From: Clostridia bacterium
GTDB taxonomy: Bacteria; Bacillota; Clostridia; Oscillospirales; CAG-272
Direction of reading: 5' to 3'
NCBI GenBank assembly: GCA_017504605.1
Contig: JAFVQW010000039.1
Location: 1 to 45,638, forward strand
DNA: 45,638 nt
Of the stretch, positions 35,897 through 45,395 are shown piece by piece. A program made the position numbers and the translations under genes. Below the pieces are notes generated by a model, which saw nothing but the letters and a program-made list of their open reading frames with translations, ran no database searches and was not told where the DNA came from. The stretch's first letter is position 1, and every line of letters begins with the position of its first letter.

Positions 35897-36844
35897 ATGT
35901 TCACTAAAACGAGGGAGAAAGTAAACGGCAGAGATGCGATAGTGGTTCGCGGCCTCGGCCCCTTCTCGCTCTCCGACACGCTTCGGTGCGGACAGTGCTT
36001 CAGATTTGAGGAGATACCCGCCGAGGAGGGCCTCGACGAATATCTGATAACGGTAGGGAGAAGCCTTATAGATGCGGGCCAGCGAGAGCGCGGCGAGCTT
36101 ATCCTCTTCGGTATGACCGACGGGGAATTTGACAGTGTTGCCCTGCCCTTTTTCTCGCTTGAGAGCTCGCTCTCCGAAATAAAGGAGGATATCCTCCGTC
36201 ATACGGATTCGGAGTGGTTAAAAAACGCGGCCGAGCTCGGCGCGGGCATAGCCATTCTGCGCCAGGAGCCCTGGGAGACGCTTCTTTCCTTCATAATATC
36301 TCAAAACAACAACATTCCGAGAATAAAGAAGATTATAAAGCAGATCTCCGCCGAGTACGGAGTAAATATAACTTTACAAAACGGCGGCTCCGCCGTCTGC
36401 CCGCTCGGGCTTCAAGAGGGTACCCCGTGCGAAGAAAAGTGCCGCGCGTGCGGCATCTGCTACACCTTCCCACGCCCCGAGGACATCGTCGCCCGTCCCG
36501 AGCGCCTGCTCGTCTCGCGCCCGGGCTTCAGATACGGATATATGTGTGATGCGGCCGAGCGAGTGCTGAGCGGGGAGGTCAATCTCGATATGATTGCCGC
36601 CGCCCGAAGCTACACCCACACCGTCGAGGCCCTAAAGAAAATCCGCGGTGTCGGCGACAAGGTCGCCGCCTGCGTTGCACTGTTCGGCTTTTCAAACCTC
36701 GAGGCCTTCCCCATTGACGTATGGATGAAGCGGGCTATCGACCTTTACTTCGACGGCAGTCTCGACCCCGCCACGCTCGGCCGATACGCCGGTGTCGCCC
36801 AGCAATACATATTCCACTATATAAGGAATGTAGAAAACAGTTAG
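35897..36844 (+). CDS. ogg: 8-oxoguanine DNA glycosylase/AP lyase (OGG1-type)
   Basis: This 315-residue base-excision enzyme removes oxidised guanine. The N-terminal OGG domain has LRCGQCFRFEE. The HhH-GPD part has LLSFIISQNNNIPRIKKII, IRGVGDKVAACVALFG with catalytic Lys255, and PIDVWMKR with Asp274. Between residues 168 and 188 there is a Cys cluster (C168, C178, C182, C185, C188; the last four spaced x3, x2, x2), not part of the classic OGG1 motif set. The ATG at 35,897 follows AGAGGAG. An upstream in-frame ATG at 35,876 would lie before the ribosome site. Confidence 0.9.
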   Translation: MFTKTREKVNGRDAIVVRGLGPFSLSDTLRCGQCFRFEEIPAEEGLDEYLITVGRSLIDAGQRERGELILFGMTDGEFDSVALPFFSLESSLSEIKEDILRHTDSEWLKNAAELGAGIAILRQEPWETLLSFIISQNNNIPRIKKIIKQISAEYGVNITLQNGGSAVCPLGLQEGTPCEEKCRACGICYTFPRPEDIVARPERLLVSRPGFRYGYMCDAAERVLSGEVNLDMIAAARSYTHTVEALKKIRGVGDKVAACVALFGFSNLEAFPIDVWMKRAIDLYFDGSLDPATLGRYAGVAQQYIFHYIRNVENS

Positions 36845-36867
36845 ATTTTTAACCCTACCTTTTTAGT

Positions 36868-36907
36868 AAAAAAGCGGTGAAAGGCATTAAGCCTTTCACC
36901 GCTTTTT
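36868..36907. terminator. Bidirectional terminator between ogg and infB
   Basis: A perfect stem AAAAAGCGGTGAAAGGC / GCCTTTCACCGCTTTTT with a 5-nt loop sits between convergent genes, with T runs on both strands. Confidence 0.92.
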
Positions 36908-36941
36908 GTTTTCGATTATGCCAAAAAATGCACGTCGGAGT

Positions 36942-39848
36942 TTATCGAGCGACCTCTTCCATAATAAACGCCTCAAGAGTATCGCCCTCGCGAATATCGT
37001 TGAACTTCTCAATTCCAACGCCGCACTCGTATCCGTCGTTAACCTCCTTAACGTCGTCCTTAAATCTTCTGAGCGAGGAAATCTTATCCTCGAAGATTAC
37101 GACGCCGTCACGGACGATACGGATAGAGGACTGCCTCGTAATCTTTCCGTCCTGGACGTAGCAGCCCGCGATAATGCCGACACCGGGCACCTTAATCGTC
37201 TGGCGAACCTCGGCATGACCGAGAAGCACCTCGCGGAAGGTGGGTGCAAGCATGCCCTTCATAGCCGCCTCTACCTCATCTATAATCTCGTATATGATGC
37301 GGTGTGTACGGATATCTACGTTGCTCCTCTCTGCCGAGTCGAGCGCGTTCTTGTCGGGACGGACGTTGAAGCCGACGATGATTGCATCGGAGGCCGCCGC
37401 GAGCATAACGTCGCTCTCGGTAATTCCGCCGACGGCAGAGTGAATAACGCTTACCTTAACCTCTTCGTTCGAGAGCTTAAGAAGCGATGCCTTAACCGCC
37501 TCGGCAGAGCCTGCTACGTCTGCCTTAACGATAATATTGAGGGTCTTAACGCCCTCGGCAATACGGGTGAAGAGCTCGTCGAGGTTTACACGCGCGTTAG
37601 CGGCGAGAATTTCGGCTCTCTGCTTCTCACGTCTTTGCTCGGCGAGGCTTCTCGCCATTCTCTCGTCCTCAACTCCGTTGAGCTCGTCGCCTGCCTCGGG
37701 AACGTCGTCAAGACCGATAATCTCAACGGGAACCGAGGGGCCCGCCGTCTTGACGGTCTTGCCCTTGTCGTCGACCATAGCCCTTACACGGCCGACAGCC
37801 GTGCCGACTATAACGTAGTCGCCCTGGTGGAGCGTACCGTTCTGAACGAGCACGGTAGCAACGGGGCCGCGGCCGCGGTCGAGCTTCGACTCGATAACGA
37901 TACCCTTTGCACGCTTCGCGGGATTTGCCTTCAGCTCCTTGACCTCCGCTACGAGCAGAACGCTCTCGAGAAGGTCCTCGATACCCATACCCGTGTGCGC
38001 AGATACGGGCACGCAGATTACGTCACCGCCCCATGCCTCGGGAACGAGCTCGTACTGCGTAAGCTGATTGAGTATATTGTCGGGATTAGCCGTCGGCTTA
38101 TCCATCTTGTTTATAGCAACGATAATGTCGATGCCCGCCGCCTTAGCGTGGTTGATTGCCTCAACCGTCTGGGGCATTACGCCGTCGTCCGCGGCAACAA
38201 CGAGAATTGCGATATCGGTGGACTTCGCACCTCTCATACGCATAGCCGTAAAGGCCTCGTGACCGGGAGTATCAAGGAAGGTTATATCCTTGCCGTTAAT
38301 CTTAACACGGTATGCGCCTATTGCCTGCGTAATTCCGCCCGCCTCGCCGCGAGTTACGTTGGTATGTCTGATTGCATCGAGTATAGAGGTCTTACCGTGG
38401 TCAACGTGACCCATAACGCATACGACGGGTGCACGCTCCACAAGGTCGGCCTCATTGTCCTCGGCCTCGGTGAAGAGGCGCTCCTCGATTGTAACGACAA
38501 CCTCGCGGGTAACCTTAGCGCCGAACTCGTCTGCAACGAGCTCCGCCGTCGCGTAATCGACGACGTCGTTAAGGCCCTTCATCTCGCCCATAAGCATCAG
38601 CTTCTTAATAACCTCGGCAGCCGTCTTCTTAAGGCGCTGAGCAAGCTCGGAAACGGTAATCTCATCGGGAACGGTAATCTCGAGCTGCTTATTTCTCGCA
38701 CGCTCGGCCTCCATTTTCTTGATACGCTCCTGTGCCGCTCTCTCCTTATCCTTGGCACTCTTCTGGTTCTGGCCTCTGTTGTCCTGCTTCTTGAGCTTGG
38801 TCTTAGCCGACTTGTTATCGGTGCCGTTAGCGATAGCGTAGTAGCGGTCGTTGAAGCGGTCGTCGTATTTCGAAAGGTCTACGTCGGAGCCCCTCGTATC
38901 GATAACCCTCTTGCCCTCGGCACTGCCGCTCGCATACTCCGCACCGATGTTTACACCGCCGCGAACGTCGCCGCGTGCCGCATTCGTGGGAAGAATGGTC
39001 TTAAGCTGCTGCTTCTGTGCGCGCTTCTCTTCCCTTTTGGGAGCCGCCTTCGCACGCTCCTGCATAGCCTCCGCCTGTCTTTGTCTCTTCTCAAGCTGAG
39101 CACGCTGTGCCTCCTGAGCGGGACGGAGCGTCGAGGTAGCCCTCGCCTCTGCCACAGCCGCGGGTGCGGGTGCAGGCTTCTTCACCTCGGGTGCGGGTGC
39201 GGGCCTCTGGTCGGGACGGCGCCCGTCGGGGCGGGGTCTCATTCCCTCGGCGTTGCGGTTCATATTCTCGCGACGGCGTGCGAACGGGTCGTCGGGCCTC
39301 GCGCTGTAGGAATTCTGATAGGGTGCACGCTCCCTCTGCTGATTGCCGTAGGGGCGGCCTCCGTTATCTCTTTGCTGATTGTTATATCCGCCGGGGCGGT
39401 TACCGCCCTGCTGCTGACGGTTGTCGCGCATAGGCGCGCCGTCGCGCCTCGGTGCTCCCGCCTGTGCCCTCTCATCTCTCTCGGGCGCGGGTCTTGCCTC
39501 GGGGCGCCTCTGCTCGGGCCTCTTGGCCTCGGCGGGTGCCTCGGGCTTTGCCGCCTCGGGCTTCTTCACCTCGGGTGCGGGTGCCTCGGCGGGTGCGGGC
39601 TCTGCCTTCTTCTCGGCCGCCTTCGGCGCCTCGCGTACTATCGATATTGCCGTCTTGCCCTCGCAATAAGCATCGAGGTCCTTAATCTGATGACCGAGGG
39701 TCATATGCTGCATAAACGTCTCGAACTCCTCGTCGCTGACCGATGCACCGCTGTTCTTCTCAATTCCGACAGCGCGGAATGCATCGATTACGTCCTTGGA
39801 CTTAAGCGAAAAGTCCTTCGAAACGTCGGTTATCTTCATTTTTGCCAT
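36942..39848 (-). CDS. infB: Translation initiation factor IF-2
   Basis: This 968-residue GTPase brings initiator tRNA to the 30S subunit. The N terminus has IF2_N-type sequence ([20 protein letters not shown]) and then a ~300-residue disordered stretch rich in Pro, Ala, Glu, Arg and Asn/Gln/Gly repeats. A second IF2_N segment precedes the G domain with G1 [17 protein letters not shown]3 [15 protein letters not shown] and G4 NKMDKP. The C-terminal initiator-tRNA-binding domain ends the protein. It is the last gene of the rimP-nusA operon. A long antisense frame covering it is not a gene. Confidence 0.97.
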   Translation of the reverse strand: MAKMKITDVSKDFSLKSKDVIDAFRAVGIEKNSGASVSDEEFETFMQHMTLGHQIKDLDAYCEGKTAISIVREAPKAAEKKAEPAPAEAPAPEVKKPEAAKPEAPAEAKRPEQRRPEARPAPERDERAQAGAPRRDGAPMRDNRQQQGGNRPGGYNNQQRDNGGRPYGNQQRERAPYQNSYSARPDDPFARRRENMNRNAEGMRPRPDGRRPDQRPAPAPEVKKPAPAPAAVAEARATSTLRPAQEAQRAQLEKRQRQAEAMQERAKAAPKREEKRAQKQQLKTILPTNAARGDVRGGVNIGAEYASGSAEGKRVIDTRGSDVDLSKYDDRFNDRYYAIANGTDNKSAKTKLKKQDNRGQNQKSAKDKERAAQERIKKMEAERARNKQLEITVPDEITVSELAQRLKKTAAEVIKKLMLMGEMKGLNDVVDYATAELVADEFGAKVTREVVVTIEERLFTEAEDNEADLVERAPVVCVMGHVDHGKTSILDAIRHTNVTRGEAGGITQAIGAYRVKINGKDITFLDTPGHEAFTAMRMRGAKSTDIAILVVAADDGVMPQTVEAINHAKAAGIDIIVAINKMDKPTANPDNILNQLTQYELVPEAWGGDVICVPVSAHTGMGIEDLLESVLLVAEVKELKANPAKRAKGIVIESKLDRGRGPVATVLVQNGTLHQGDYVIVGTAVGRVRAMVDDKGKTVKTAGPSVPVEIIGLDDVPEAGDELNGVEDERMARSLAEQRREKQRAEILAANARVNLDELFTRIAEGVKTLNIIVKADVAGSAEAVKASLLKLSNEEVKVSVIHSAVGGITESDVMLAAASDAIIVGFNVRPDKNALDSAERSNVDIRTHRIIYEIIDEVEAAMKGMLAPTFREVLLGHAEVRQTIKVPGVGIIAGCYVQDGKITRQSSIRIVRDGVVIFEDKISSLRRFKDDVKEVNDGYECGVGIEKFNDIREGDTLEAFIMEEVAR

Positions 39849-39911
39849 TTATTTCACCGTTTTCCTCTCTTATGAGTTGGAAAATCTCCCTTTCGTCGTT
39901 TGTCTCTGCCG

Positions 39912-40253
39912 TCAGGTGCCGTCACCCAAGGAGAGCTTCTTTATCGCCTGTGCGAAGCTCGCATCGGTGAGGGCCACCGCCGCGGGCGCATAGGTCTTAC
40001 CGAGGAGCCGTCCGAGCTCCTCCATATCGACATTTAGGGGAAGAGCCTCTATACCGTAAAATTCGCATTTCGTGGTAAGCTTCTTCCTCGTGTTCTCGCT
40101 TGCTCTCTCCGAGATAAGAACGAGGACGGGTGCCGCGTTGCCCTTCGGCATCAGTCGGCAAATCTGCTCCGTTCCTATAACGAGCCTGCCCGCCCGCCGC
40201 GCGAGCCCGAGCATTCCCGTAATTCTCGAGTGTAAATTATTCTGCGAGTGCAA
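39912..40253 (-). CDS. ylxQ: L7Ae-family ribosomal/K-turn RNA-binding protein (YlxQ)
   Basis: This 113-residue protein has the L7Ae fold with GMLGLARRAGRLVIGTEQI and VLVLISERASENTRKKL, typical of YlxQ. Members bind kink-turn RNA. The start is TTG at 40,251-40,253: the last codons of ylxR contain GGAGG exactly 6 nt before it. It overlaps ylxR by 17 nt, so the pair is coupled. The operon order nusA-ylxR-ylxQ-infB is standard for Firmicutes. Confidence 0.9.
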   Translation of the reverse strand: MHSQNNLHSRITGMLGLARRAGRLVIGTEQICRLMPKGNAAPVLVLISERASENTRKKLTTKCEFYGIEALPLNVDMEELGRLLGKTYAPAAVALTDASFAQAIKKLSLGDGT

Positions 40254-40524
40254 TCTGTTCCTCCATAGCGTCGTAAATGCTCTCGGGGATAGTACATTCG
40301 AGGGCGGCCTCGAGCCTCTTTGCCCGTCTCGCCCGCTTCAAGCACTGCGCGCTCTTGCATATATAAGCGCCGCGCCCCGATTTCTTACCGACGAGGTCAA
40401 GGACTATCTCCCCCTCGGGAGTGCGGAGCACTCTTACAAGGGTGTTCTTCGGAAATCTCTCTCCGCAGCCCGAGCACCGTCTTATCGGTTGCTTTCTTAC
40501 GACAGCCGTCTTGCCGTCAGCCAT
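40237..40524 (-). CDS. ylxR: RNase P modulator / RNA-binding protein YlxR (DUF448)
   Basis: This is a 95-residue basic protein. The family hallmarks RRCSGCGERFPKNTLVRVLR and GKKSGRGAYICKSAQCL (with GRGAY and the Cys pairs) are present. YlxR proteins (RnpM) have been reported to bind RNase P RNA and modulate it, and in other work to act on transcription. It lies 3 bp after nusA and overlaps ylxQ. Confidence 0.92.
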   Translation of the reverse strand: MADGKTAVVRKQPIRRCSGCGERFPKNTLVRVLRTPEGEIVLDLVGKKSGRGAYICKSAQCLKRARRAKRLEAALECTIPESIYDAMEEQIALAE

Positions 40525-40527
40525 AAT

Positions 40528-41559
40528 TTACGCCTTAATGTCTATCTTACAGCCCGTGAGCCTTGCAACAAGCTTCGCGTTCTGTCCCTCTTTACCGATA
40601 GCCAAAGAGAGCTGGTCGGGAGAAACGGTTATCCTTGCGGAGCGCTCGCTCTCCATAACCACCGAGATAACCTTCGCGGGAGAGAGCGCCTCCGCGATGA
40701 ATTCCTCGATGCTTTCGCTGTATCTTATAATATCCACCTTCTCGTTTCCGAGCTCGTCGAGAATGGCGTTTATTCTCATTCCGTTCTTACCGATGCAGGA
40801 GCCGATAGCGTCAACGTTCTCGTCACGCGACTCAACCGCGATTTTGGTTCTGCTGCCCGCCTCGCGCGATACGCCCTTGATAACGATAGTACCGTCTGCA
40901 ATCTCGGGAATCTCAAGCTCGAAGAGCCTCTTAACGAAGTTCGGGTGAACTCTCGAAAGAGAAACGATAGGACCGCGCGACTGCTCGGTGTTAACCTCGG
41001 ATACGAATACCTTTATTCTGTCGCCGACCTCGTGAAGCTCGCCGGGTATCTGCTCGGACTTAAGAAGCGTTGCATAGCCCGTGCCGGTGTCGAGAATGAG
41101 GTTTCCGCTAATCATATCAACCTTATCGACAACCGCGGTAATAATCTCCTCGCGCTTTTGTTCGTATTCTCTCGTCTGCTTCTCGCGCTCTGCCGTGCGG
41201 ATAGCCTGAATTATCATCTGCTTACCCGTCTGCGCGGAGAAGCGGCGGAAGGTCTTGGTCTTAAGCTCGTTCTCAACCACACCGCCGAGCTTGTGGCGGC
41301 GGCTGAGCGCCTTAGCATCGGAGAGGGCAATCTCGCACTTGGGGTCAACGACCTCGCCGTCGGGAACGACGGTGCGCTGCTGATATACCTTCATATCGCA
41401 CTTAACGGGGTCGAGGTGCACTCTGATAAGAGCCGTCGCACCGACCTCTTTTCTGCATGCGTTGGCAAGCGCCTCCTCGACCTTACCAAGCATATACTCC
41501 TTTGAAATGCCGCTTTCCTTCTCGAGAAGGTCAAGGGCGTTAAAAAGCTCTGCGTTCAT
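40528..41559 (-). CDS. nusA: Transcription termination/antitermination factor NusA
   Basis: This 343-residue factor has an N-terminal RNA polymerase-binding domain (FNALDLLEKESGISKEYML), an S1 domain (after residue ~135) and two KH domains with GSRTKIAVESRDENVDAIGS-type and IGKEGQNAKLVARLTG motifs. The short length without the C-terminal acidic repeats is the usual form in Firmicutes. It pauses polymerase and aids intrinsic termination. The operon leader contains a terminator-like hairpin (42136-42159) that could be its autoregulatory target. Confidence 0.95.
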   Translation of the reverse strand: MNAELFNALDLLEKESGISKEYMLGKVEEALANACRKEVGATALIRVHLDPVKCDMKVYQQRTVVPDGEVVDPKCEIALSDAKALSRRHKLGGVVENELKTKTFRRFSAQTGKQMIIQAIRTAEREKQTREYEQKREEIITAVVDKVDMISGNLILDTGTGYATLLKSEQIPGELHEVGDRIKVFVSEVNTEQSRGPIVSLSRVHPNFVKRLFELEIPEIADGTIVIKGVSREAGSRTKIAVESRDENVDAIGSCIGKNGMRINAILDELGNEKVDIIRYSESIEEFIAEALSPAKVISVVMESERSARITVSPDQLSLAIGKEGQNAKLVARLTGCKIDIKA

Positions 41560-41643
41560 TTTTTCGGTTTACCGGCAACCTTTCGCCCGATATATCGGAG
41601 CATCGGTTGCTTCCTTTCTATCTTGATTATTTTAATAACTTAT

Positions 41644-42108
41644 TTAATCCTCGGTGTACACCGTGGTTATTTTCGAAACAGCCTCGCGGCCGAGCGAGAG
41701 GCTGCCGCCCTCCTCGGAAACGGTAATAACGCCGTCGGCGTAGCTCTCGAGTATACCCGTCACCGTCTTACGCCCGTCGGTGTGGGGGGCAAAAAGCTTC
41801 AGCTCCACGAGAGCGCCGAGAGACGAGTTAATATGAAAATCGGTGCGGAGCTCGCGCTCAATTCCCGGCGAGGAGACCTCAAGGTAATAGAAGCTCTCGA
41901 TGGGGTCGCACTCGTCGAGGAGCGGGTCGATAGCCCTGTGCACCCTCTCGCAGTCCTCAATGCCTATTCCCGCATCGGAGTCAATCGTAATCTCAAGGTG
42001 ATAGTCGGCCCCAATCTTCGAGAAGGTAATGTCCCAAATTCTGTAGCCGAGCTCGGTAACGGTAGGCTCGATAAGCTCCCTTACCGTCTCTTTAACGCTT
42101 TTCTTCAT
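41644..42108 (-). CDS. rimP: Ribosome maturation factor RimP
   Basis: This ~154-residue protein assists 30S maturation. Signatures are VKETVRELIEPTVTELGYRI and IDSDAGIGIEDCERVHRAID with YYLEVSSPGIERELRT. I prefer the ATG at 42,106-42,108 (MKKSVKE) because AAAGGGCGG is well spaced from it; a GTG three codons upstream lies too close to that site. It is the first gene of the rimP-nusA-ylxR-ylxQ-infB operon. Confidence 0.93.
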   Translation of the reverse strand: MKKSVKETVRELIEPTVTELGYRIWDITFSKIGADYHLEITIDSDAGIGIEDCERVHRAIDPLLDECDPIESFYYLEVSSPGIERELRTDFHINSSLGALVELKLFAPHTDGRKTVTGILESYADGVITVSEEGGSLSLGREAVSKITTVYTED

Positions 42109-42135
42109 TTTTCGCACCGCCCTTTACAAAAACTT

Positions 42136-42159
42136 GAGAGTGACCCGCGGGTCACTCTC
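42136..42159 (-). terminator. Leader hairpin of the rimP-nusA-infB operon (candidate attenuator)
   Basis: A perfect 24-nt palindrome (12-bp arms, GAGAGTGACCCG / CGGGTCACTCTC) is followed on the minus strand by AAGTTTTTG. It lies between the operon promoter and rimP, so it would stop transcription in the leader. The T run starts two bases after the stem, typical of terminators that depend on NusA. Confidence 0.6.
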
Positions 42160-42183
42160 CTTACTTTTCATTATTCTGTATCT

Positions 42184-42211
42184 ATTATAGCACACTTTTT
42201 GGAAAAATCAA
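42184..42211 (-). promoter_or_regulatory. Sigma-A promoter of the rimP-nusA-infB operon
   Basis: On the minus strand TTGATT (42206-42211) and consensus TATAAT (42184-42189) are 16 bp apart, giving a start near 42,177 and a leader of about 70 nt. Confidence 0.75.
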
Positions 42212-42245
42212 TACCTTATAGAAATATTTTTAAATATTTGGCGAT

Positions 42246-42650
42246 TTATTCCTTGTAATACTTCAATAAGTGATTAAGCACGTCGCGCCTTAGGACTATT
42301 CCGATGAAGCAGCCGCGGTCATCGACTATCGGCACCGAGTTATGCTCCTTAACCATCTCAATAAGCTCGCTCATTGAGGCGTTATGGAAGAGTGGGCGGG
42401 TGTAATCTCTGTCGAGTATCTTCATAACGCTGTCGCGCTCGGCCGCGCGCGAGTTGAAGGTGCCGTTATCAAGAAAATACTTGAATATGTCGTCGTTACG
42501 AAGCGTGCCGATATACACGCCCTCCTTGTCGAGGACGGGAATAGCGGTATATCTGTGATATTTCATTTTCTCAAGTGCCTGGCGGACGGTGCTGTCTGCA
42601 TCAATATATTCAACAAGACTTTTCGGTATTATAAAGCGTAATACGTTCAT
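42246..42650 (-). CDS. Tandem CBS-domain protein
   Basis: This 134-residue protein is made of two CBS motifs: residues ~15-60 (TVRQALEKMKYHRYTAIPVL, IGTLRNDDIFKYFL) and ~75-130 (PLFHNASMSELIEMVKEHNS, VPIVDDRGCFIGIVLRRDVL). CBS pairs usually bind adenine nucleotides such as AMP or c-di-AMP and act as energy or signal sensors. No catalytic domain is attached, and the partner is unknown. AAGGAT precedes the ATG. The pantothenate kinase gene lies 25 bp upstream on the same strand. Confidence 0.88.
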   Translation of the reverse strand: MNVLRFIIPKSLVEYIDADSTVRQALEKMKYHRYTAIPVLDKEGVYIGTLRNDDIFKYFLDNGTFNSRAAERDSVMKILDRDYTRPLFHNASMSELIEMVKEHNSVPIVDDRGCFIGIVLRRDVLNHLLKYYKE

Positions 42651-42674
42651 TTCTATCCTTTCCGCCCGAGTAGC

Positions 42675-43514
42675 CTACGAGAGAGCTAAGAGTGCACTGC
42701 CGATAACAGTCGAGAACTCGCTCTTCTCGGGCATTATAAAGTTAACGCCGTAGTGCATACCGTTAAATTCGGTAAACTTCTGTTTACAATACGGCAGGCG
42801 TGTCAGATTTCCCGTCAGGACTATGTCGCGCACGCCCGCGTGGCGCGAGGCAAAAATCGAAACCATACCGACGGTCTCGAAGACCATATTCATAATTCCG
42901 AGAGCTATATCGTCCTTTGTCGCGGTGTCCGAGACGTTGCCGAAGTTCGCCGCCGTAAGCTCATCAAGAAGCCCCGTAGTATTATCCCGTGCGGCGATAT
43001 CCTTAATTCTGAGGTCGATGTTCGCAAGGCTGCCGCCCGCGGCGTACTCGATTATATGCTCGATGCTCTCGGCACCGACAAGCAGCTTCGACAGCCCGAC
43101 GAGCGTACCGCCGCCGACACCCGTGCCGCCGAGATACTCCATTCCGCCCGTGCGCGAGGCGTGCACGATAGCCGTGCCCGTGCCCATGCTCACCACAAGC
43201 GCACGGTCGAGGCCCGAGAGGTAGAGGCCGCCCTTACCTATGCTCTCGAACTCCTCAACGCGACGGCAATCGAGGCCGTAAAGGTCCTTCTTAACGTAGG
43301 ACGAGCCGACACCCGTCATCATAATACGCCGTATATCCTTAATCGCTATGGCGTTCTCATCGGTGAACTTGCCGAACGCGCCGTAGGTCGAGGTTATGGG
43401 GTCGTTAGCCTTAACTATCTGGGGCGCAATAAGCTCACGCCCACCCTCATTCTCGCGGAAGCCGACAATCTTAGTCGTGCTGCCCCCGACGTCAATTCCT
43501 ATAACTACACTCAT
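42675..43514 (-). CDS. coaW: Type II pantothenate kinase
   Basis: This 279-residue kinase catalyses the first step of coenzyme A synthesis. The ASKHA-fold motifs are IGIDVGGSTTKIVGF (phosphate 1), SMGTGTAIVHA with YLGGTGVGGGTLVGLSKLL, and IVLTGNLTRLP near the C terminus. These match the Staphylococcus-type (type II) enzyme. CGGAG precedes the ATG. It follows the MutS-like gene by 23 bp on the same strand, so the two may share a transcript. Confidence 0.9.
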   Translation of the reverse strand: MSVVIGIDVGGSTTKIVGFRENEGGRELIAPQIVKANDPITSTYGAFGKFTDENAIAIKDIRRIMMTGVGSSYVKKDLYGLDCRRVEEFESIGKGGLYLSGLDRALVVSMGTGTAIVHASRTGGMEYLGGTGVGGGTLVGLSKLLVGAESIEHIIEYAAGGSLANIDLRIKDIAARDNTTGLLDELTAANFGNVSDTATKDDIALGIMNMVFETVGMVSIFASRHAGVRDIVLTGNLTRLPYCKQKFTEFNGMHYGVNFIMPEKSEFSTVIGSALLALS

Positions 43515-43537
43515 TATTTACTCCGTTTTGTAAATAT

Positions 43538-45145
43538 TTATTTGCGTTTTTCGCTCATTAAGCCCTCGAACGAGAGACCGTACCTGTCTGCAATATCCTT
43601 CGCATAGGATTTTCCGTCGGGCTTCTGCCTGTGTATCTTAAACGAGCGCTGTCCCTCGTCAATTCCCGCGACGAGCGTATCAACCGACACGCCCCCCGCC
43701 TCGGCCGAGCGCTCGTTTATCTCGGGGAGCTGCGATGCGAGGTCGTGAAGGTGGGTCGAGAAAATACCGCGCACGCCGATAGCGGCGAAGGCCGAGAGTA
43801 TCTCGGCGGCGATATACGACGCCTCGTAGGCGCCGGTGCTCGAGAGCGACTCGTCGAGAAGTATCAAGCTCTCTTCGCTGACACCGTCGAAAATCTCGCG
43901 CAGTCTCGCGCACTCCTCGCCGAGCCTACCCTTATCGATAGTGTCCTCGGCGCCCTCGGGGAAGTGAGTAAATATAGCATCGGTAACCGATATGCGCGCC
44001 TCGGCGGCGGGCACGGGCAGACCGAGCTGGAGCAGAGCCTGAGCCGCGCCGACGGCAACGGTGATAACCGATTTACCGCCGCGGTTGGGTCCCGTAAGGA
44101 CGAAGATACGTCCCGCCTCGTCAAACTCGAAGTCGTTGGTTACAATCTCGCCCTCGGACACGAGCGCGACACGCGGGTTATATAGACCCCTTGCAAAAAA
44201 GCACTTCTCCTCCCTCGGTGCTATCTCGGGATAGCATATAGAGCAGCCGGGGCGACTGCCAAGCGTGCGGCAGAGCTCTGCCGCGCGTGAGAGAAATTCA
44301 ATCTCGGGAAGAAGCTTCAGGAGAAAATCGGTATTCTCGGATACGTAGTCGGCAACGATAGAGCGCCAGCCGCGCACGGAGGAGCGGAAGACCTCGTTTA
44401 TCGCGCCGAAGAACGCGCCGTTAAGCGCCTCCCTCTTATTATCGCTCTGCCCGTCGGAGAGCGGCGAGAGAGGAGCAATAGAGGTGAATGCATCGTTTTT
44501 AAAGGAAAGTCGGAGAATCTTGTCAAGGAGCTTGCCCGACTTAAACCTTTCGGAATTAATAGATATTACGGCCGCGCTGACAGGGCGCATCTCGCCGTCA
44601 AGGTTAACTCCGACGGTCACGCTCTTAACCTCGCTGACTCTCGCGGAGAGCGCACGAAGCCGCTCGTTAAGGTCTACGTAATACTCGGACTCGGTAAGCT
44701 CGCGCACGAAGTCGGCAAGGCGTATAAAGGCCGCACTCCGAACCCGCTCACGCACGCCAGAGAAGCCGCGCGCGAGGCTATCGAGCGCCGCAACGTAGAG
44801 CTCAATCTCGGTAATACTGTAAAGGTAGGAGTCAGCCGCGCTGACCTCCTCGTCGTCGAGGCGGCGAAGCTCGCGTATATCGTCGAGCGTCGGATATATT
44901 CCCGTGAGAATATCCACGAGCTCGGGAACAGCGATAAGGTCGCGCACGACCTCGCGGCGATATTTAATAACCTCGCTCTCACAGGTGAGAAAATCGGTAA
45001 GCGAGGAGCTTTTAAGCGCGAATATTTCATTTAAGCCGAGCTCGTCAAGAACGCGGCTCGATATATTGGGAAGATTATCCCTATTGAGGTGTCGCTCGTA
45101 AGCGTCAAGATCGGGATAAAGCAGGCTCAAAAATTTGTTTTCCAT
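43538..45145 (-). CDS. MutS-family DNA mismatch repair-like ATPase (no mismatch-recognition domain)
   Basis: This is a 535-residue protein with the MutS lever and clamp-like helical region followed by the ATPase domain: Walker A FVLTGPNRGGKSVITVAVG, the loop GRLGEECARLREIF, Walker B SLILLDESLSSTGAYEA and signature His in GIFSTHLHDLASQ. The N-terminal mismatch-binding and connector domains of true MutS are missing, as is the Smr nuclease of MutS2. It belongs to the short MutS-related proteins of Firmicutes with no agreed role. CGGAG precedes the ATG, and a sigma-A promoter reads from 45,213. Confidence 0.88.
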   Translation of the reverse strand: MENKFLSLLYPDLDAYERHLNRDNLPNISSRVLDELGLNEIFALKSSSLTDFLTCESEVIKYRREVVRDLIAVPELVDILTGIYPTLDDIRELRRLDDEEVSAADSYLYSITEIELYVAALDSLARGFSGVRERVRSAAFIRLADFVRELTESEYYVDLNERLRALSARVSEVKSVTVGVNLDGEMRPVSAAVISINSERFKSGKLLDKILRLSFKNDAFTSIAPLSPLSDGQSDNKREALNGAFFGAINEVFRSSVRGWRSIVADYVSENTDFLLKLLPEIEFLSRAAELCRTLGSRPGCSICYPEIAPREEKCFFARGLYNPRVALVSEGEIVTNDFEFDEAGRIFVLTGPNRGGKSVITVAVGAAQALLQLGLPVPAAEARISVTDAIFTHFPEGAEDTIDKGRLGEECARLREIFDGVSEESLILLDESLSSTGAYEASYIAAEILSAFAAIGVRGIFSTHLHDLASQLPEINERSAEAGGVSVDTLVAGIDEGQRSFKIHRQKPDGKSYAKDIADRYGLSFEGLMSEKRK

Positions 45146-45184
45146 TTTTCTCTCCGTTTTTCTCTGTATACCTTACCAATATAT

Positions 45185-45213
45185 ATTTTACCATATTAAA
45201 AATACAAAGGCAA
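45185..45213 (-). promoter_or_regulatory. Sigma-A promoter of the MutS-like gene
   Basis: On the minus strand TTGCCT (45208-45213) and TAAAAT (45185-45190) are 17 bp apart. The sequence 45,214-45,357 shows no gene. Confidence 0.65.
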
Positions 45214-45357
45214 GAGATAAATTAAAAATATTCCCCCTGCCCCGTCAGAAAAGGTGAAAAACCCAATTCTTCAAAGAAAAAACCGCTATAATCCCTTGGG
45301 AAATTGTATTTTCCGCACTCTAATCACCACTGTCGCGCAACAACAATATCGCTAAAA

Positions 45358-45383
45358 AGAGCCGCCGATTTCTCGGCGGCTCT
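45358..45383 (-). terminator. Intrinsic terminator of the partial gene at the right edge
   Basis: AGAGCCGCCGA (45358-45368) and TCGGCGGCTCT (45373-45383) form a perfect 11-bp stem with loop TTTC. The minus strand continues into TTTTTAGC. Confidence 0.88.
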
Positions 45384-45395
45384 CGCTTATTAATT

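Noticed and set aside
36906-39875. 989-residue plus-strand ORF opposite infB
   Set aside because: It is an exact antisense shadow of IF-2, caused by GC-biased third positions. The product is repetitive, with no start context and no recognisable domain.
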